Of a stretch of DNA of 64,000 bases, positions 1-11,800 are shown one piece after another (positions within the stretch are counted from its first letter, which is position 1; each line of letters opens with the position of its first letter). The notes under the pieces were generated by a model, which saw only the letters and a list, made by a program, of their open reading frames with translations, did not search any database and was not told the origin of the DNA. Made by a program: the position numbers and the translations under genes. The stretch is from Cymbomonas tetramitiformis (taxonomy: Eukaryota > Chlorophyta > Pyramimonadophyceae > Pyramimonadales > Pyramimonadaceae): the NCBI GenBank assembly GCA_001247695.2, contig LGRX02033515.1, forward strand, positions 1 through 64,000, given 5' to 3'.

Positions 1-225
1 ATGCAACCTGCCTTTAATCGACATACCTTTGCCTTGTCGACTATGCAACCTGCCTTACAATCCCGGCATACAGCCTGCCTTGTCCGACATACAACCTGCC
101 TTGTCGGCCATGCAACCTGCTGCCATCAGCAGCCACAGCCTGCCTTGTCCAGCATGCATCCAGCATGCAACCTGCCTTCCCCCAGCATGCAACCTGCCTT
201 GTCCAGCATGCAACCTTGCAGTTAA
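1..225. repeat. CATGCAACCTGCCTTGTCC-type minisatellite
   Basis: Imperfect tandem repeats built on ATGCAACCTGCCTTGTCC, with spacers such as AGC or GGC, run from the window edge to about 225. Inverted single copies (GGCAGGTTGCATGCTGG) recur near 360-380, and GCATGCTG-rich sequence lies near 625-665. Several frames are open across it only because the unit has no stop codons, so no protein is called. It lies downstream, on the minus strand, of the last recognisable exon of the neighbouring spliced gene, so it could be intronic or 3' flank. Confidence 0.8.
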
Positions 226-430
226 TAATTCACTTAGTGGAGATGACGCCGGCCCCTTCAAGAGGTCTTACGGGCCAACTAATTCCACCTGGTTACTCGG
301 GTTTCTCCGCCTTCACGGATCAGTCCCCTTTTACCGGAATATGCATATATATACAAGGCAGGTTGCATGCTGGGCAGCCCAGGTTGGTTCTTGGGGAAGC
401 CAGATTGCAGGGTGCAGGTAGGGCACCAAC

Positions 431-1450
431 CTGAAGACGGCGAGGCTCCTCAAAACCAATGTCCTTGAAGCAGTCGGGCACGGATCTTGCAGGATCTCGC
501 CGCAGGAGTTGAAGCAGCTCCTCCGCGTGGGCGATGGTGAATCCACCTGGGGAAGTGCAAGGCATTGGTAAGAAAGAGGGCTGCTGGGGTTGTGATGTGT
601 AAAGGGCGCATGTTGACAGGATGCGGGCAGCTGGCATGCTGCCAGAGCAGCATGCTGGCATGCTGCACGTTGTGAACATGACATGTGCTGAAACATGAAT
701 ACGCAGGGGGGGGAGGAATAGGCGCCAGCAGGCGAAGGCCGCTGACAGGCGTTCGGGATGCTGTGGTCGGACGCCGCACGCTTCCGTTTCCCAGTCGCCG
801 GCTGGGCGCTTTCCGCTGCCGCGCCCTCCGCTGCCGCGCCCTGTTGAACTGCGGAGGGTGGGGGTGGTTTGAGATACAGGATTGCATGGGCATTACGTGT
901 GGAAGGAATGGGCGAAAGGTAAAGATCATACCTGCAGCAGCGTGCAGCCTTGCAGGGAGGAATCGCCGAGCGCTCACGCGCTCCAGCTGTCGCAACTCCA
1001 GCTGCGTGGCGCTGCTGCCACAGTGGACGAATCCGTCCACGACTGAAGGATTGCCGCTGAAGTAAAACTCCAACGGCACCCTGCGGAACACGCGCTGGGT
1101 GTCCACCTCTTCGACGGTGTAGAGATCCGTCGCGGCATCTCTAGAACGCACCCTGCGCATAAAAACAAAGGCACATGAACAAATTTTATGCGCGGAAAAA
1201 CTACACAGCGTTGAGATAGGACAGGCGCTTACCAGGCGAACGTGTTTACGGATCCCTTCTTAACCTTTCCGTACTCCACAAGGGAGCCAGGCGGGAAGAG
1301 CACGTTGAACCAGTTGTCTTCAACCGGGTGCTTCTTCCTACAGCGTCCGATGTTGGACGCCTTGGGCTGCCCGCGCATGCCCCACTTGCACGCAAACACA
1401 TGTCTGTGTGCGGCGAGCCATGCGCGTCCAGCCCTTGTTGGATACGGCTG
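431..1450 (-). CDS. partial spliced gene, product not recognised
   Basis: Three minus-strand exons can be joined by GT-AG splice sites with agreeing phase. Exon A (about 1450 down to 1233) reads through CKWGMRGQPK and VEYGKVKKGSVNTFA and ends with two bases of a Trp codon at a GTAAGC donor. An 80-bp intron (1153-1232) follows. Exon B (932-1152, 221 nt) contains VEEVDTQRVFRRVPLEFYF and ends with one base at a GTATGA donor. Exon C (431-546, 116 nt) begins after TTCCCCAG and reads GFTIAHAEELLQLLRR, ending at a GTTGGT donor. The phases 2/1/0 fit across both junctions, which is the main evidence that this is a real gene. Neither the start nor the 3' exons can be placed, and I do not recognise the family. 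Confidence 0.55.
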
Positions 1451-1700
1451 GTTAGTTTTTGCTGGTACGCAGCGCTGAACTTATCAGGATCTACTGAGGC
1501 TCCTGTCATTAGTAGACTAGAAGAAAAAAGAAAGGGAAGTCGTGAAAGAAGTCAGTAATGCACTGCTGGCGGCTTATTCAAGTGAAAGTCGAGTGAAAGT
1601 CGCATGCAACACTGCATGCAACCTGCAGAATGTACACACAATCTTCAAAATTCGGTGTACGATGTAACAGTTTTCCCGCGAGCGACACACATGACGAAAC
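1451..1700. other. short spacer before retroelement
   Basis: No convincing ORF or RNA gene. It contains a poly-purine patch (near 1520-1550) and duplicated GTGAAAGTCGAGTGAAAGTCGC-like sequence near 1580-1605. It separates the spliced gene from the retroelement remnant. Confidence 0.4.
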
Positions 1701-1799
1701 GTGAATGTGATTTCGCCGGAAATTTCCGGCGAAATGACGATGACATCCTGTCTGACCTCGCGATCGCGCGGAAGGAGTTCCCACTTCGTGTCCAATAAC

Positions 1800-3240
1800 G
1801 TTTACCTATGGCAACAGCTGCGCGACCTTGAGGAGGAGTTCAGGGACGTCATATGTACGGAGCTGCCTGACTCCGTCCAAAGCCGCGACTACAAGAACAA
1901 CATTCGCTTGCGATCCGACTGGAGTGGACAACCGCTACATCGGCGTAACTACAAGTTGTCGCAAGAGGAGCTTCGGCAACTTCGTGCACAACTTGACGAG
2001 CTGTTGGCCAAGGGGTACATCCGTCCATCAGCATCTCCCTGGGGCTGTCCGGTACTTATGGTGCCGAAGCCGAGCAACCCTAAGGAGTTGCGCCTGGTTA
2101 TCGACTACAGGTCGATAAATGAGATCACGGTCAAGGACAAGTACCCTCTTCCTGACGTACAAACCCTCCTCGATGACCTACAAGGAGCAACCGTCTTCTC
2201 CACTGCTGACGCCTTGTGGGGATTCTGGCAAGTTCCCATGGAACAGGAGGACACCGAGAAGACAGCCATGACCACCCACTTTGGAGCTTATGAGTGGCTG
2301 GTCATGCCTATGGGACTGAGCAACTCACCGAGCACGTGGCAAAGAATAATGACGCAGTACCTCGGACACCTACCCTTCTGCAGAGTGTTCGTGGACGACA
2401 TCATGATTTTCAGTGACACACCTTCTGCTCATGTCGGCCATGTACGTGCCGTACTAGCTGCCTGTCGCCAGCACAAAGTATACCTCAAGCGAAGCAAGTT
2501 GAAGCTGTGCATGCGAGCAGTACGTTTCATTGGCCATGTGTGCAGTAAGGAAGGTTGTCGTCCCCAACGCGACAAAGTGGCCTCAGTTCGCGACTGGCCA
2601 GAGCTCGAGCGAGACTGTCACCCACGTGCGCCAATTCCTTGGAATGTGTGGCTTTTACCGGCGGTACATCCAGTCCTTCGCTCACATTGCCCACCCTCTT
2701 ACTCGCCTCACGAAGATGGGAGTGCCGTGGACTTGGGGCAAGGAGGAGAAAGAAGCCTTCCAACGATTGAAGTCAGCATTGATTTCGGCGCCAATCCTCG
2801 CCCTACCGGACCAGCGCTCAGCAGCCGATGGGTCTCGCCCATTTTGCGTGCAGACCGACGCCAGTGCGGTCGCACTAGGAGGCGTGTTGATGCAAGACCT
2901 GGGGCGAGGTCTTCAACCGCTGGCTTTCGAGAGCAGGCAATTCTCCTCGGCCGAGCAGAACTACCACGCTGGGGAGCGGGAGCTGTGCGCCATCCACCAC
3001 TGCACCACAGTGACGTGGAGGCATTACCTTATATTCACCGACTTCAAACGCATGGGTGACCACAAACTCTTGCACCGGCTTCGCACCGGCTCGGGAGCTG
3101 AGTCGACGCCAGGCACGCTGGTATGAGGACTTGGTGGAAGTGGGCGTGCACCAAATGGAGCACGTACATGGCCGATGCCTAGTAGTTCCGGACGCCCAAT
3201 CCAGACGACCAGACTACAAGCAGTCATCCGCCAGGGAGGG
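1800..3240 (+). pseudogene. Ty3/gypsy reverse transcriptase-RNase H, frameshifted
   Basis: This would copy element RNA into DNA. The RT runs from about 1850 to 2610: the fingers read KYPLPDVQTLLDDL and STADALWGFWQVPM, then MPMGLSNSP, and the catalytic motif is FVDDIMIFS (the DD pair). A one-base insertion near 2610 moves the frame to FLGMCGFYRRYI, the usual Ty3 connection sequence. RNase H follows with VQTDASAVALGG, the GERELCAI glutamate and FTDFKRMGDHK. A second shift near 3090 leads to SRRQARWYEDLVE and HVHGRCLVVPDAQSRR, the standard end of the RNase H domain. No gag or protease lies upstream and no integrase lies downstream. It is a broken copy; the FLGM and YRR motifs argue for Ty3 rather than a DIRS-type RT. 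Confidence 0.85.
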
Positions 3241-4362
3241 GCTCAAGGAGAAGGGCGTGGTCGACCGGGATACAGACGAGTCTCGTCAGAGTGTGCCAAG
3301 GGAGCCGGCTGAGAGCTCGACCCCCGCCGATCCCACCTCAGTATTCGGTGCAATCGACGAGGATAACACCGACGAAGCGCCGTCCGAGGAGCCCGCTAAA
3401 GTCAAGATCCTTGAAGACCCCATCTCGGTGCTCGACACCACGTTTGATTACTGCGACTCTGAAGACGAGTCTGTACCTCCGTTCAGCCCTCCGTTGGTCG
3501 TCGGGGAGCTCACTCATCTGAATGGGCTCACCTGGGTGGAAACCCCCGACCTGTGGGAAGACGCAGCTGAGACGTTGCACACCGCGGAGCGCGCCTTGCA
3601 TGAAGCCACCCTTGCTGGCGTCACTACTCGCTCTCGCTCGCAACCGGAGCAAGCCCCCTCTCCAACCCCCTCAACTCCCCTTAGTCCTTCCCCTCCCAGC
3701 AAACAAAGTTCCCCTTCCGCGTCAAGCTCCCACTACGATAACGTGGTAGACCGGCAGGACTGGAAACTGGTAAAGGAGAAGTTCGAAGAGATCTCAGCGC
3801 AGTACGGCCCGTTCGACGTGGACGCGTGTTGTGACTCCATGGGCGTCAACCGCCAAGTGGACACCTATTGGACGGAGTGCCTCAAGCAGCAATGGCGGGG
3901 AAAGCACGTCTGGTGCAACCCCCCCTACACCAAGGATAGCAACCTCATTGAGAGGATCCTACGCCACTTCATGGCCGAGTGGCGCGCCGACCCAGAGAAC
4001 ACGTCGGCGATGTTCCTACTGCCGGACTATGACGCGTCCTGGCGCACCCTTATCCAGCCCAAGTACGGCCTGCACGTGGTCAAGGTGTTCGACCTCAAGG
4101 ATGCCAAGGGTCACCCTACATGCTTGTTTGAGTCGCCAGATGGAGGCCGACCAGCGCTGCGGTGGCCCGTGCTGCTGGTGTGGGCGCCAGCGGCCAGCCG
4201 GACTCGGCCTCGAGCGACGAGTGCCCGTGCGCCTGCAGCTCAAGGTGCAAGCGAGCCTATGGTTACGACGGGGCCAGCGGCCAAGGCGCGCGCAGCCAAA
4301 GGACCACTGAAGGCATGCCAGTTCGTAAAAGCACTACGCGCGGAGTACGAGCGTAGCCCTTA
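3240..4362 (+). pseudogene. Dam-like DNA adenine methyltransferase domain fused after RNase H
   Basis: The same frame continues from the RNase H end through an acidic, then Pro/Ser-rich linker of about 170 residues (3230-3735) into a methyltransferase-like domain (about 3745-4200). Visible motifs are FDVDACCD at 3812, a Trp-rich YWTECLKQQW segment, WCNPPYT at 3911-3931 (NPPY being the catalytic motif IV of amino-methyltransferases) and MFLLPDYDASW. This order resembles the phage Dam family, which methylates adenine N6 in DNA. The motif residues look intact although the upstream pol frame is broken. The domain ends near 4362, where antisense gag sequence begins, so anything that once followed is lost. 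DIRS elements also place a Dam domain after RNase H, but the RT here is Ty3-like. Confidence 0.75.
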
Positions 4363-4364
4363 CC

Positions 4365-4822
4365 TCACGATGTTAAAGGAAGAGCTTTTAGCCGCCCCGC
4401 ACCAGCGCACGGACACCTTCCGTAGGGCAGAAGGGGTTGGGCGGACCGGTCCATTCCCCGTTGGAGTTAACCGACGCGGGTGGGGAGTGCGCGACCGTCT
4501 CCGACACCACCGGCACGTCGGCGGTGAAAGTGTTGACGTTGAATGTTGATGCTTCAGCCGTGCGTGCCAACTCGGAGAACTCAGTGACGGCGGACACGAG
4601 GGCCTCACCGTCCTCCTCGCAGAACGAGCACGCGGAGAGGTCGGCGAAGATGTCCGGCTTCCCACCCGCGAGCATGCAGAGGGTGTCGAACTCTTCGGCG
4701 TCGTCGTGGTCGATGGCATGTTGAAATTTCACGGCCAACACCGAGTTCTCGGCCTCCTCAGCGAAAGCGTAGGCCGAGAGTCCGGTCCTGCCCCCGTTCG
4801 GGCAGTCCCGATGCCAATACAT
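4365..4822 (-). pseudogene. gag fragment (zinc-knuckle and downstream part)
   Basis: An open minus-strand frame begins at the right edge with HRDCPNGG, the second half of a Cys/His zinc knuckle. It continues through AFAEEAENSV, FDTLCMLAGGKPDIF and ACSFCEEDGEAL. The same order of segments occurs in the gag at 8016-8780 (HWHRDCPNGG, FDAVCYIADGKPELY, FSFAVAEEQ), so the two are homologous. The fragment lacks the capsid part and the first zinc ligands. It is cut at 4822, exactly where the dispersed repeat begins, and ends near 4365 against the Dam-like domain. Confidence 0.7.
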
Positions 4823-5365
4823 CTCATCATGATAATGATGAGTTAATTGGTATAATTCACAAGTAGCTCCGATGCATATCCAATCTCTGATCAGCAGGAG
4901 AACAGTTGTCCAATCCCAAATCCTCCGTCATGGACAACTGAGCTAATTCCTGTATTAACAATCGAGATTGGCATCTTACACTATTTGGATTTTTAATATA
5001 GAACTGGACTTGCAAGATCTAGCATGTTATACTTTTTAATCCTCTGCATGTACATATATATTGCACTGTCGTTATATGCATGTATAGTTATAATGTATGC
5101 CAAGCCGTTATCGTGATCAGGCTGGTATGCATATGTATATGTATGCTAGATTTATGTGATCAGGCTGTCACTCGCATATCATCACAGCATTTGTATAACG
5201 ATGACGATATCGCACACACTATGCACAGCATGTGTGTGTAATGATGATGGCGTCGCACACACTATTTCCGCGCAGCACGTGCGTGTATGCTGATGATGAT
5301 ATCGCATACACTATTTCTGCGCAGCATGTATGTGTATTGTTGGGCATCATTTTATCATGCGTTTC

Positions 5366-5470
5366 TCTGCGCAGCATCATGCGTCCATCTGCGCAGCATT
5401 ATGCGTCCATCTGCGCAGCATCATGCGTCCATCTGCGCAGTATCATGCGTCCATCTGCGCAGTATGTGTG
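5366..5470. repeat. 22-bp tandem repeat, about five units
   Basis: Units of CGTCCATCTGCGCAGCATCATG repeat head to tail, with occasional CATTATG or GTATCATG variants. The homologous place in the second long-repeat copy (about 41395-41440) has only about two units, so the array varies between copies. Confidence 0.8.
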
Positions 5471-6042
5471 CGCCCACTTGGTACAAAATTGTACGAACAT
5501 CGAGATCGCACACTATGTATGCGCGTGATACCTATGTATGTCGCGTTGCATACTGATGCATCACACATCATGCGTCGCACAGTATGAAATATGATCTCCG
5601 CACATCTGTGTCGCACAGTACGGATGCGAATGTCGCTGATAACGAGATTATGTGTATTTCTGTCGCGCTTGATGCGAATCATGTACACTGACGCTCATTT
5701 TTCATTAGCGCGCTTGATTCTCGCTCATCGTACCATACCCTGCGATATTTGACAGCATAATGTACGATTCCTACACTCGTGCGCACACCTTGTCGCAATA
5801 TATTCACTGCTGAAATGCTGTTGAATGCGAATATGGTCGCGCTGATGATATTATTGCACAACTCTGCTGATCGCTGTCGACGTATTGCAGCGGAAGCTGT
5901 CGTATATGTGCAGATATTCGACGTATATATATATATATATATATGCGAACTCTGTCGCGCCGTATACAAATCTATATACGAATGTATGTCAAGTCTGCTG
6001 CACACACTTGTTCTCGTTCTTCGCCTGAGCGGAGGATACCAC

Positions 6043-6604
6043 TGTCAGGGCTCGCTATGCGAACGCTATGTTGACGCGGCTGCTATTGAACAGTAGCAGC
6101 CGAAAGTAATATTATGGTGGGTTATGAGTGCAGCAGTCTGGTAGACCAGAAGTGCTTGCTTGAGCTCAATGCTCCTCATATACTTCCAGCGCCCTCACGC
6201 ATCTCATGCGTTACCACCATCGGGTTGTGAACCCGAGGGCACTGGGTGAACTACCCGCATCGGCTGGTCGATATAGCCATTGATGCTCGCATGCTGTTCA
6301 TTTCATGCTTGAAGCGAAGACGCGTCTTCTCAGAACACTTCGGTTCTTCAAGACTTGTCTTACTTCGCCATCTCGATGCCAATACCTGGCCTCTCGATGA
6401 CAGATGTCACTCGCCTTAGGTGGATGACAGACATTATGACTATACATGTCATAGTCGACCGTACTGACAATACTCGACGACTGTATGTCATTATGACATA
6501 TGACATATGACATATGACATATGACATGACATGACATGCCATGTGTGACAGGTATGACCGGTATGACATGTATGACACATGTGTCATCGGTCATATCCCT
6601 GACA
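6043..6604. repeat. LTR-like terminal unit, copy 1
   Basis: It begins TGTCAGGG and ends CCCTGACA, so the ends are short inverted TGTCA/TGACA repeats. It is homologous to 14895-15441 and 42142-42681. All share GAAGACGCGTCTTCTC, CTCGATGCCAATACCTGG and a variable ATGAC/ATATGAC microsatellite before the end. The antisense frames over the microsatellite read HVI/CHM repeats and are not genes. Confidence 0.65.
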
Positions 6605-6748
6605 ACGGAACTGAAACAAATAACACCTACTCAGCTTCGGTGGAAATAAGCATCCTACAGGAGAACCTGTCCTTTCTGGCAGGGTAACTCCTGAAACTAG
6701 CAGTCAGTGAGGCATACTGCAGAATACAGATACAGTTAAAACCCTAAA

Positions 6749-7705
6749 TTAAGCCCATCTTGGGGCAACCTGAACCAACAACATCACAATCTGGAGGCAG
6801 GCTAATCCAATCCCGTCAACTCTAGCCACGTCGAGAGTGCCCGGGAGAGCCGGTGCCTCTGTTACAGCGCCCAGGAGAGCTGGTACCACTGTTTGGTAAA
6901 TCATGCGTAGAGCAAAATGAGAAAGTTGAGAATGTGCCGATGTCGCCGTAGTCAGTTGCACCGGGTGCAACCAGTCGGGTCCGGCGCTGGATTGAAGAAG
7001 AATTACATCCCCGGTCCCCCCGCCCCAGGCGGGTGGCACGTAGACCGGCGATGGCGGAGCACCACCCGGCGAGGGCGGCACGGTAACAATCGGAGCCGCT
7101 ACGGGCGGCTGCGAGGGACCCGGGTACCACGTCCAAAGGGTGCCGAGGTAACCGCCATGATCGTTGGGGTACCACCCCTCCGGGCGCCAATAGAGCGCCG
7201 GCGGGACGGCTGTGGGCGTCAGCACACCAGCACCACCGACCTCGTCGCCGGTGTGCTCTGTTGCTGACGATGCTTGCGCGGAGTGACCTCGGGAAGGCAT
7301 GGCAGTCGCACAAACAACGAACAGCAAGCAGACTGCGAGAGATGTGAGGGCGGAGAACCCAAAACCCATCGGTGGCCTGCCGCATCCCAAGGCCCGCCGT
7401 GGTGGCGGAAGACACTCGTCGTCATCCTCGGAGTCGTCTGCTGCCACTGATACCGAGTCCACGGGCGCAACGGTCCCCATGCTGTGCATCGCAAGGGTCG
7501 GCTCCGGTCCCGTGAGGTCCAAGTTGACCGCGAACTTGTCCATGAAGGACATGTGCGGCTCGTGCGCGTGCAACGCGCTGACGGGGTACATCTCCTCGTC
7601 GGACACCACCGACTGCGGAGCGGAGGGCGGTGCTGGCGGCGGCGGTACGACCAGTTCACTAAATTCACTAAATTCGGAATTTGCATTGTGTTGAACATGC
7701 GCCAT
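6749..7705 (-). pseudogene. gag C-terminal part with membrane segment
   Basis: An open frame of 318 codons on the minus strand. It starts near MAHVQHNANSEF, has an acidic DDSEDDDECLPPP stretch, then GCGRPPMGFG followed by a hydrophobic helix (ALTSLAVCLLFVVCATA). A Pro/Gly-rich tail then reads WRPEGWYPND and WTWYPGPSQPP. The CG-PP-G motif plus membrane helix recurs in the gag copies at 52.7, 58.5 and 13.1 kb, and the WRPEG and WYPGPS motifs recur at 58.7 kb. Its N-terminal partner is probably the frame at 8016-8780, from which a 310-bp non-open stretch separates it. Likely a decayed gag with a membrane-anchored C-terminus. Confidence 0.6.
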
Positions 7706-8015
7706 GCTGAAATAGAGCGGAAATGATGATGAGGGTGCGAAGTAACCGATTCAGTTATCTTATGTGGTCATAAACTCAAGATGTATAACCATGAGCATCA
7801 CCGTGAGCCCCCCATGTGACTCATAATACTCAAAATAACGGTGGTCCTTGGGGTAGGACCACCATTTTCTTCAAGCTTTTGGTGAAATTACACCCCTAAA
7901 GCGTGTCGTTCAACCACACACCTAAAGTCTCATGGGGGGCGCCGCTATAAGAAATAAAATTCATTTAACTCATAAATATCATGTGCAAATGTTGTCTGTG
8001 CCTCAAATAGTCGAT
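7706..8015. other. non-coding stretch splitting a gag copy
   Basis: No open frame. It contains a perfect hairpin at 7840-7863 (arms GGTGGTCCT and AGGACCACC). A second hairpin of the same family sits just outside, at 8044-8061. It could be an intron, an inserted small element or simple decay; I see no clear splice pair. Confidence 0.35.
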
Positions 8016-8780
8016 TTAGTGATCGAAACCGCAATTGCCCATTGGTCCTTGTGGTAGGACCATGAATTTGGGTAGTAGCCACAGAGCGTCGGCATGGACC
8101 TTGTCATGGACCTTGAAGCTGTTGGTGTTCACAGCACCACCAACCGCGCAAACCCCGAAGCGGGTGTCAGCGGGCTGGCGGCACTCCAGATACTCGTCGA
8201 TGGTGTCGGGCACCTGCTCCTCGGCGACAGCGAAGGAGAAGGCGGAGACGGTGTCGTAGAGTTCCGGTTTGCCGTCTGCAATGTAGCAGACGGCGTCGAA
8301 ACGAGCGGCGTCGTTGTTGTCCATGGCGTTCTGGAACAGCGTGGCGAAGACGTCATTCTCGTTGTCCGCAACGCTGAAGCCGTGTGCGCCAACATGTCCG
8401 CGTGGCCCGCCGTTCGGGCAGTCCCGATGCCAATGCTTCTCCGCCGTAGCGGAGCATGTCGGGTTCCCGCACAAAGGAACGAACGTACCGGTGGGTTTGT
8501 GGAAAGCCACCTTCCCCGAAGGCTTCCCACGGAAGGTCTGCGGGAAGTTGCCGTGCTCGGGAAGAGGCTTCGCTGCGAAGCGGACTCCGTCACCATGTCC
8601 ACCTCGTCCGATGGCGTTCTTCTTGTCGTTGCGGGTCGTGAAGCCCTTCGTGTCGTCGATACGGATGTGAAGGGCTTTGATCTCTTTCTTCATGTCGAAG
8701 AGCTGGTCGCGGAGCTCGCTGAAGATGGTCTTGAAGTCTTCGTTGTCGCTCTGTCCAGTCAGGGTGAGGGCGGAGAACGT
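8016..8780 (-). pseudogene. gag middle part with zinc knuckle
   Basis: Minus-strand frame. It enters from about 8780 through GQSDNEDFKTIFSELRDQLF (a coiled-coil-like stretch matching the LEKIEAAIK helix of the other copies). It then reads FAAKPLPEHGNF and a Cys/His cluster, LCGNPTCSA followed by HWHRDCPNGG, in the position of a retroviral zinc knuckle. A region with FDAVCYIADGKPELY and AFSFAVAEE follows. The frame stops at 8016, before the membrane segment, which lies in the next frame at 6749-7705. No pol genes are attached. Confidence 0.65.
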
Positions 8781-8880
8781 GCGCGCAGCAGGCGGTACGT
8801 GGGAGTCCGCCCCGTTTTGTGCGTAGAAAGCACTAGCTGAGGCTGCTGTACTGTATCGGTTTCGGGAACCGCCCTGCCTT

Positions 8881-11800
8881 TATGGACAGGCCTTCCTCTG
8901 AGCATCCCGTTTCCACCAGAGTAGGTGTTTCTTTCAGTTCAGCCTGACTAGCCGGTCACCACCCTATCTAGGTGGTGTGCTGGAAGTAGCACTGTGACAA
9001 TAAATTCCGTCACATGTCACTTTCTATAGTAGGGTGTATGACCGTCAAGACCAAAACCTGAACCCTAAACCCGTTGTCATTACTTAACGGAGAACTTATG
9101 TTTTCTACATCACATTCTGAGATACAGCCTTATTAGGTATTGCACCATATTCTGTCTGTGTGTTATATCTAGCAGGATCACTAAACTGGAAAACTCGGAT
9201 GAAAGACAATATATACCCGAGCTGAGTGATGGCAAGCTTGGCCACCGAAGATGACATACCGGAATACCACTATACCGTACGAACTAGTCGGTCGGTAGTG
9301 CCAATTCCAGCACAGCACCTCATCTGAGGTGGGCCAGCTAGTGACACGTCACCAGTCACCACCCTAGCTACTAGAGTTTACAAAGATGTTAAGAAATGTT
9401 GGAACTCTAGGTAGCTAGCAATAAGTCATAGGTGGTATGATGAGAATAACAGAATATAGGCTCAGCACATAATACTTGATAAGTCCAGGAATTGCTAGGC
9501 GGCTGTCCACACTTTGCCCCTAGGGCACTGGCACTTTGCTATTGGGGGAGGGGGGGTACTTCCTCATACCGAAATGCTTTAGAGTTGTAGGGTTTCTCAC
9601 GGAGCTAGGGTTTAGCCACTAGAACTCGAACTCGCGATCACATGACTTTGATGTATCACATCTATGCACGTCGGTATGGTGAAATGTTCGCTACGTCGCT
9701 TTACCCTTAAGCCGGTATCTGGGTCAGATCTGACCCAGAAGCGATGGCAAAGTATATGCTGCTTGGGCAATTGCGGTTGCATACCTTGCATGATTTGTGC
9801 ACTGGGTATTTGCACGTACACCGTTGTGTGCATATGTAAGCGTAGCGTACTTGTGCGCGAGGGGCACGTATGCATAATATATATCGCACGTACCCGCATA
9901 TTTCTCGCGAACCAGTTGCACATTTGTACGTTTTTTTGCGTAATTTCATCTTGCAAAACATACAAAACGCGCCTAAACTGCAACGTTATACTTACTTACG
10001 GCTCATCTGCAAGCACGCGTTGCATCATGGGCCATGTCCCGATCATTATGTAAGTGATTGGTGGCTATCATCATGGAATATGGCCCATAGTATCGCAAAA
10101 ATCACCACACGTGTCCCTTAAGTATGGAAAACATTCCTTAAGTATGGAAAATATTGTGAAATATATGTATTTTTAGTGTTTTTCTGGCATAAATCCACAG
10201 AAAACGATAGGCAGATGAACGCACATCGGTGCAAGTGAATCATCCTTGGAACGTATCATCAAGGTCGATGATTTAATACCAAAATTGTGCAAAAATATGT
10301 CGAGCAGATGTCGTCAACAATGACGATGAAATTAAATCGTGCCTGTAAAATCGAAAACATTCTAACCATGTGCGCATATAAGAGTGGATATATTCGACAT
10401 ATATCGACATGTAGTGTCGCAAATAGTTGGTAATATAGGTATGCAATAATTGGTAAAGCAAACGGGCATTTAGTGACTAAGCATACATCGCAAAAATCCA
10501 TTATCACAACACATATAGAAACCCCTCGAACTCTAACCACCGGCTTAAGGGTTAAATAGCCCCAAATGGCCTAAAATCGCTCTAACTCCGGGAGCTACGC
10601 CCATTTGGCACCATTTCGCACCAAACGAGTAGCATAGCGAGTTAGCGACCTGTAGGATCATGTTCGCACCATGCAAACAACCAAATGACGTTGGCCCAAT
10701 TTTTTTCGAAGGACTTGATAGTGTAGGGTTTCAGGGTTTCAGGGTTGTATGGTGTCGCTGGTTAATTAGGGTTTAGTCACGGCGATACCACCTAGGCGCG
10801 TCGTGATAGGGCAAAAGAATATAGGTGCAACACCGAAAATTTGTCAAAAAATGGACCCATGGACGGACCTGATGTTCAAGTCTTGCATTACGCTGACCGG
10901 GGCCAACACGCGCGGCGGGTCCCAACACGCGCGGCGGGCGGGTCCCGACACGCGTGGCGAGTCCTAACACGCGGGGTGGGTCCCAACACGTGCGGCGGGT
11001 GCCCACTGGCAAAATTAGGTGCACGAAGATTCAAGAGCGTTCCGTGGGGCGGCCCTCTACTATTTTACGAGTGATCACATCATGGGCCGCAGGCGAAAAT
11101 TTTCGAATATTGCCGGGGGCAAAACCCAAACCCCTCAGGCTGAAAAGTGGTAGCTAGGGGAACCCCCAGGCGTTCAAACGTAAAGCTAGGGGGGGCAGGC
11201 CCGTTAAAAGTTGTTGATAGGGGGCAAATCCCAGTGCAAAGCAAAGTGCCGTGCCCCTAGGGGGAAGGGGGTACTCAGCCCTAATCGCAACCGATCGCGC
11301 CACTTAGAATTGTTCAAAACACATGAGAATTTCCAAATTTTCGGCGACTGCGGCGCGATATCCCACAATTTAGTTGTTAGAGTTCAACGTGTCCGTCAAC
11401 TTCACTTCAGCCAAGCATCCTTCAAAGCGCTCCTCTAGTGATGCATGATGGCTACTGCCCGGTGGTATGGTACTGTCACAAGTGCCAACCCCTGTATGCT
11501 TTATCATGGGCACTAGAGGGGGTGTATGAGTCCCATGGCTCAGGTTTTGAAAAATCATTTATGACCCTTTTGAATTGTTATTGATGCTGAAATGTACTCT
11601 CATGAACTTTAGGTATGTATATGTGCGGCGTGCGTTTGGGGGGTGTAACGCCATAAAAATAATTAAATTTCTGGTATTGTCACAAGTACCAAGCACGCGG
11701 TGACTTAAAAGGGCACGCTAGGTAGCCATGAGGTGGTATGCATGATGTCATATTTCATTATTGGGAAGTATTATATGTGGTCGTCATGCGGTGTGCCATT

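Larger units (their letters stand above)
4822..6604. repeat. long dispersed repeat, copy 1, with LTR-like right end
   Basis: This segment is colinear with 40651-42681. Both start at CTCATCATGAT, share CAGGAGAACAGTT and CTTGCAAGATCTAGCATG, then a TGCGCAGCATCATGCG tandem section, and both end in the LTR-like unit 6043-6604. It has no coding capacity. The flanks of the two copies differ at each end, which marks the family boundaries. No target-site duplication was found, so the left end may be a truncation. Confidence 0.7.

Noticed and set aside
1800..4362. DIRS-type retroelement
   Set aside because: RT-RNase H-Dam order fits DIRS, but RT and connection motifs are Ty3-like and no tyrosine recombinase is visible.
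9061..9075. Telomere-like CCCTAAACCC
   Set aside because: A single isolated copy, no array.
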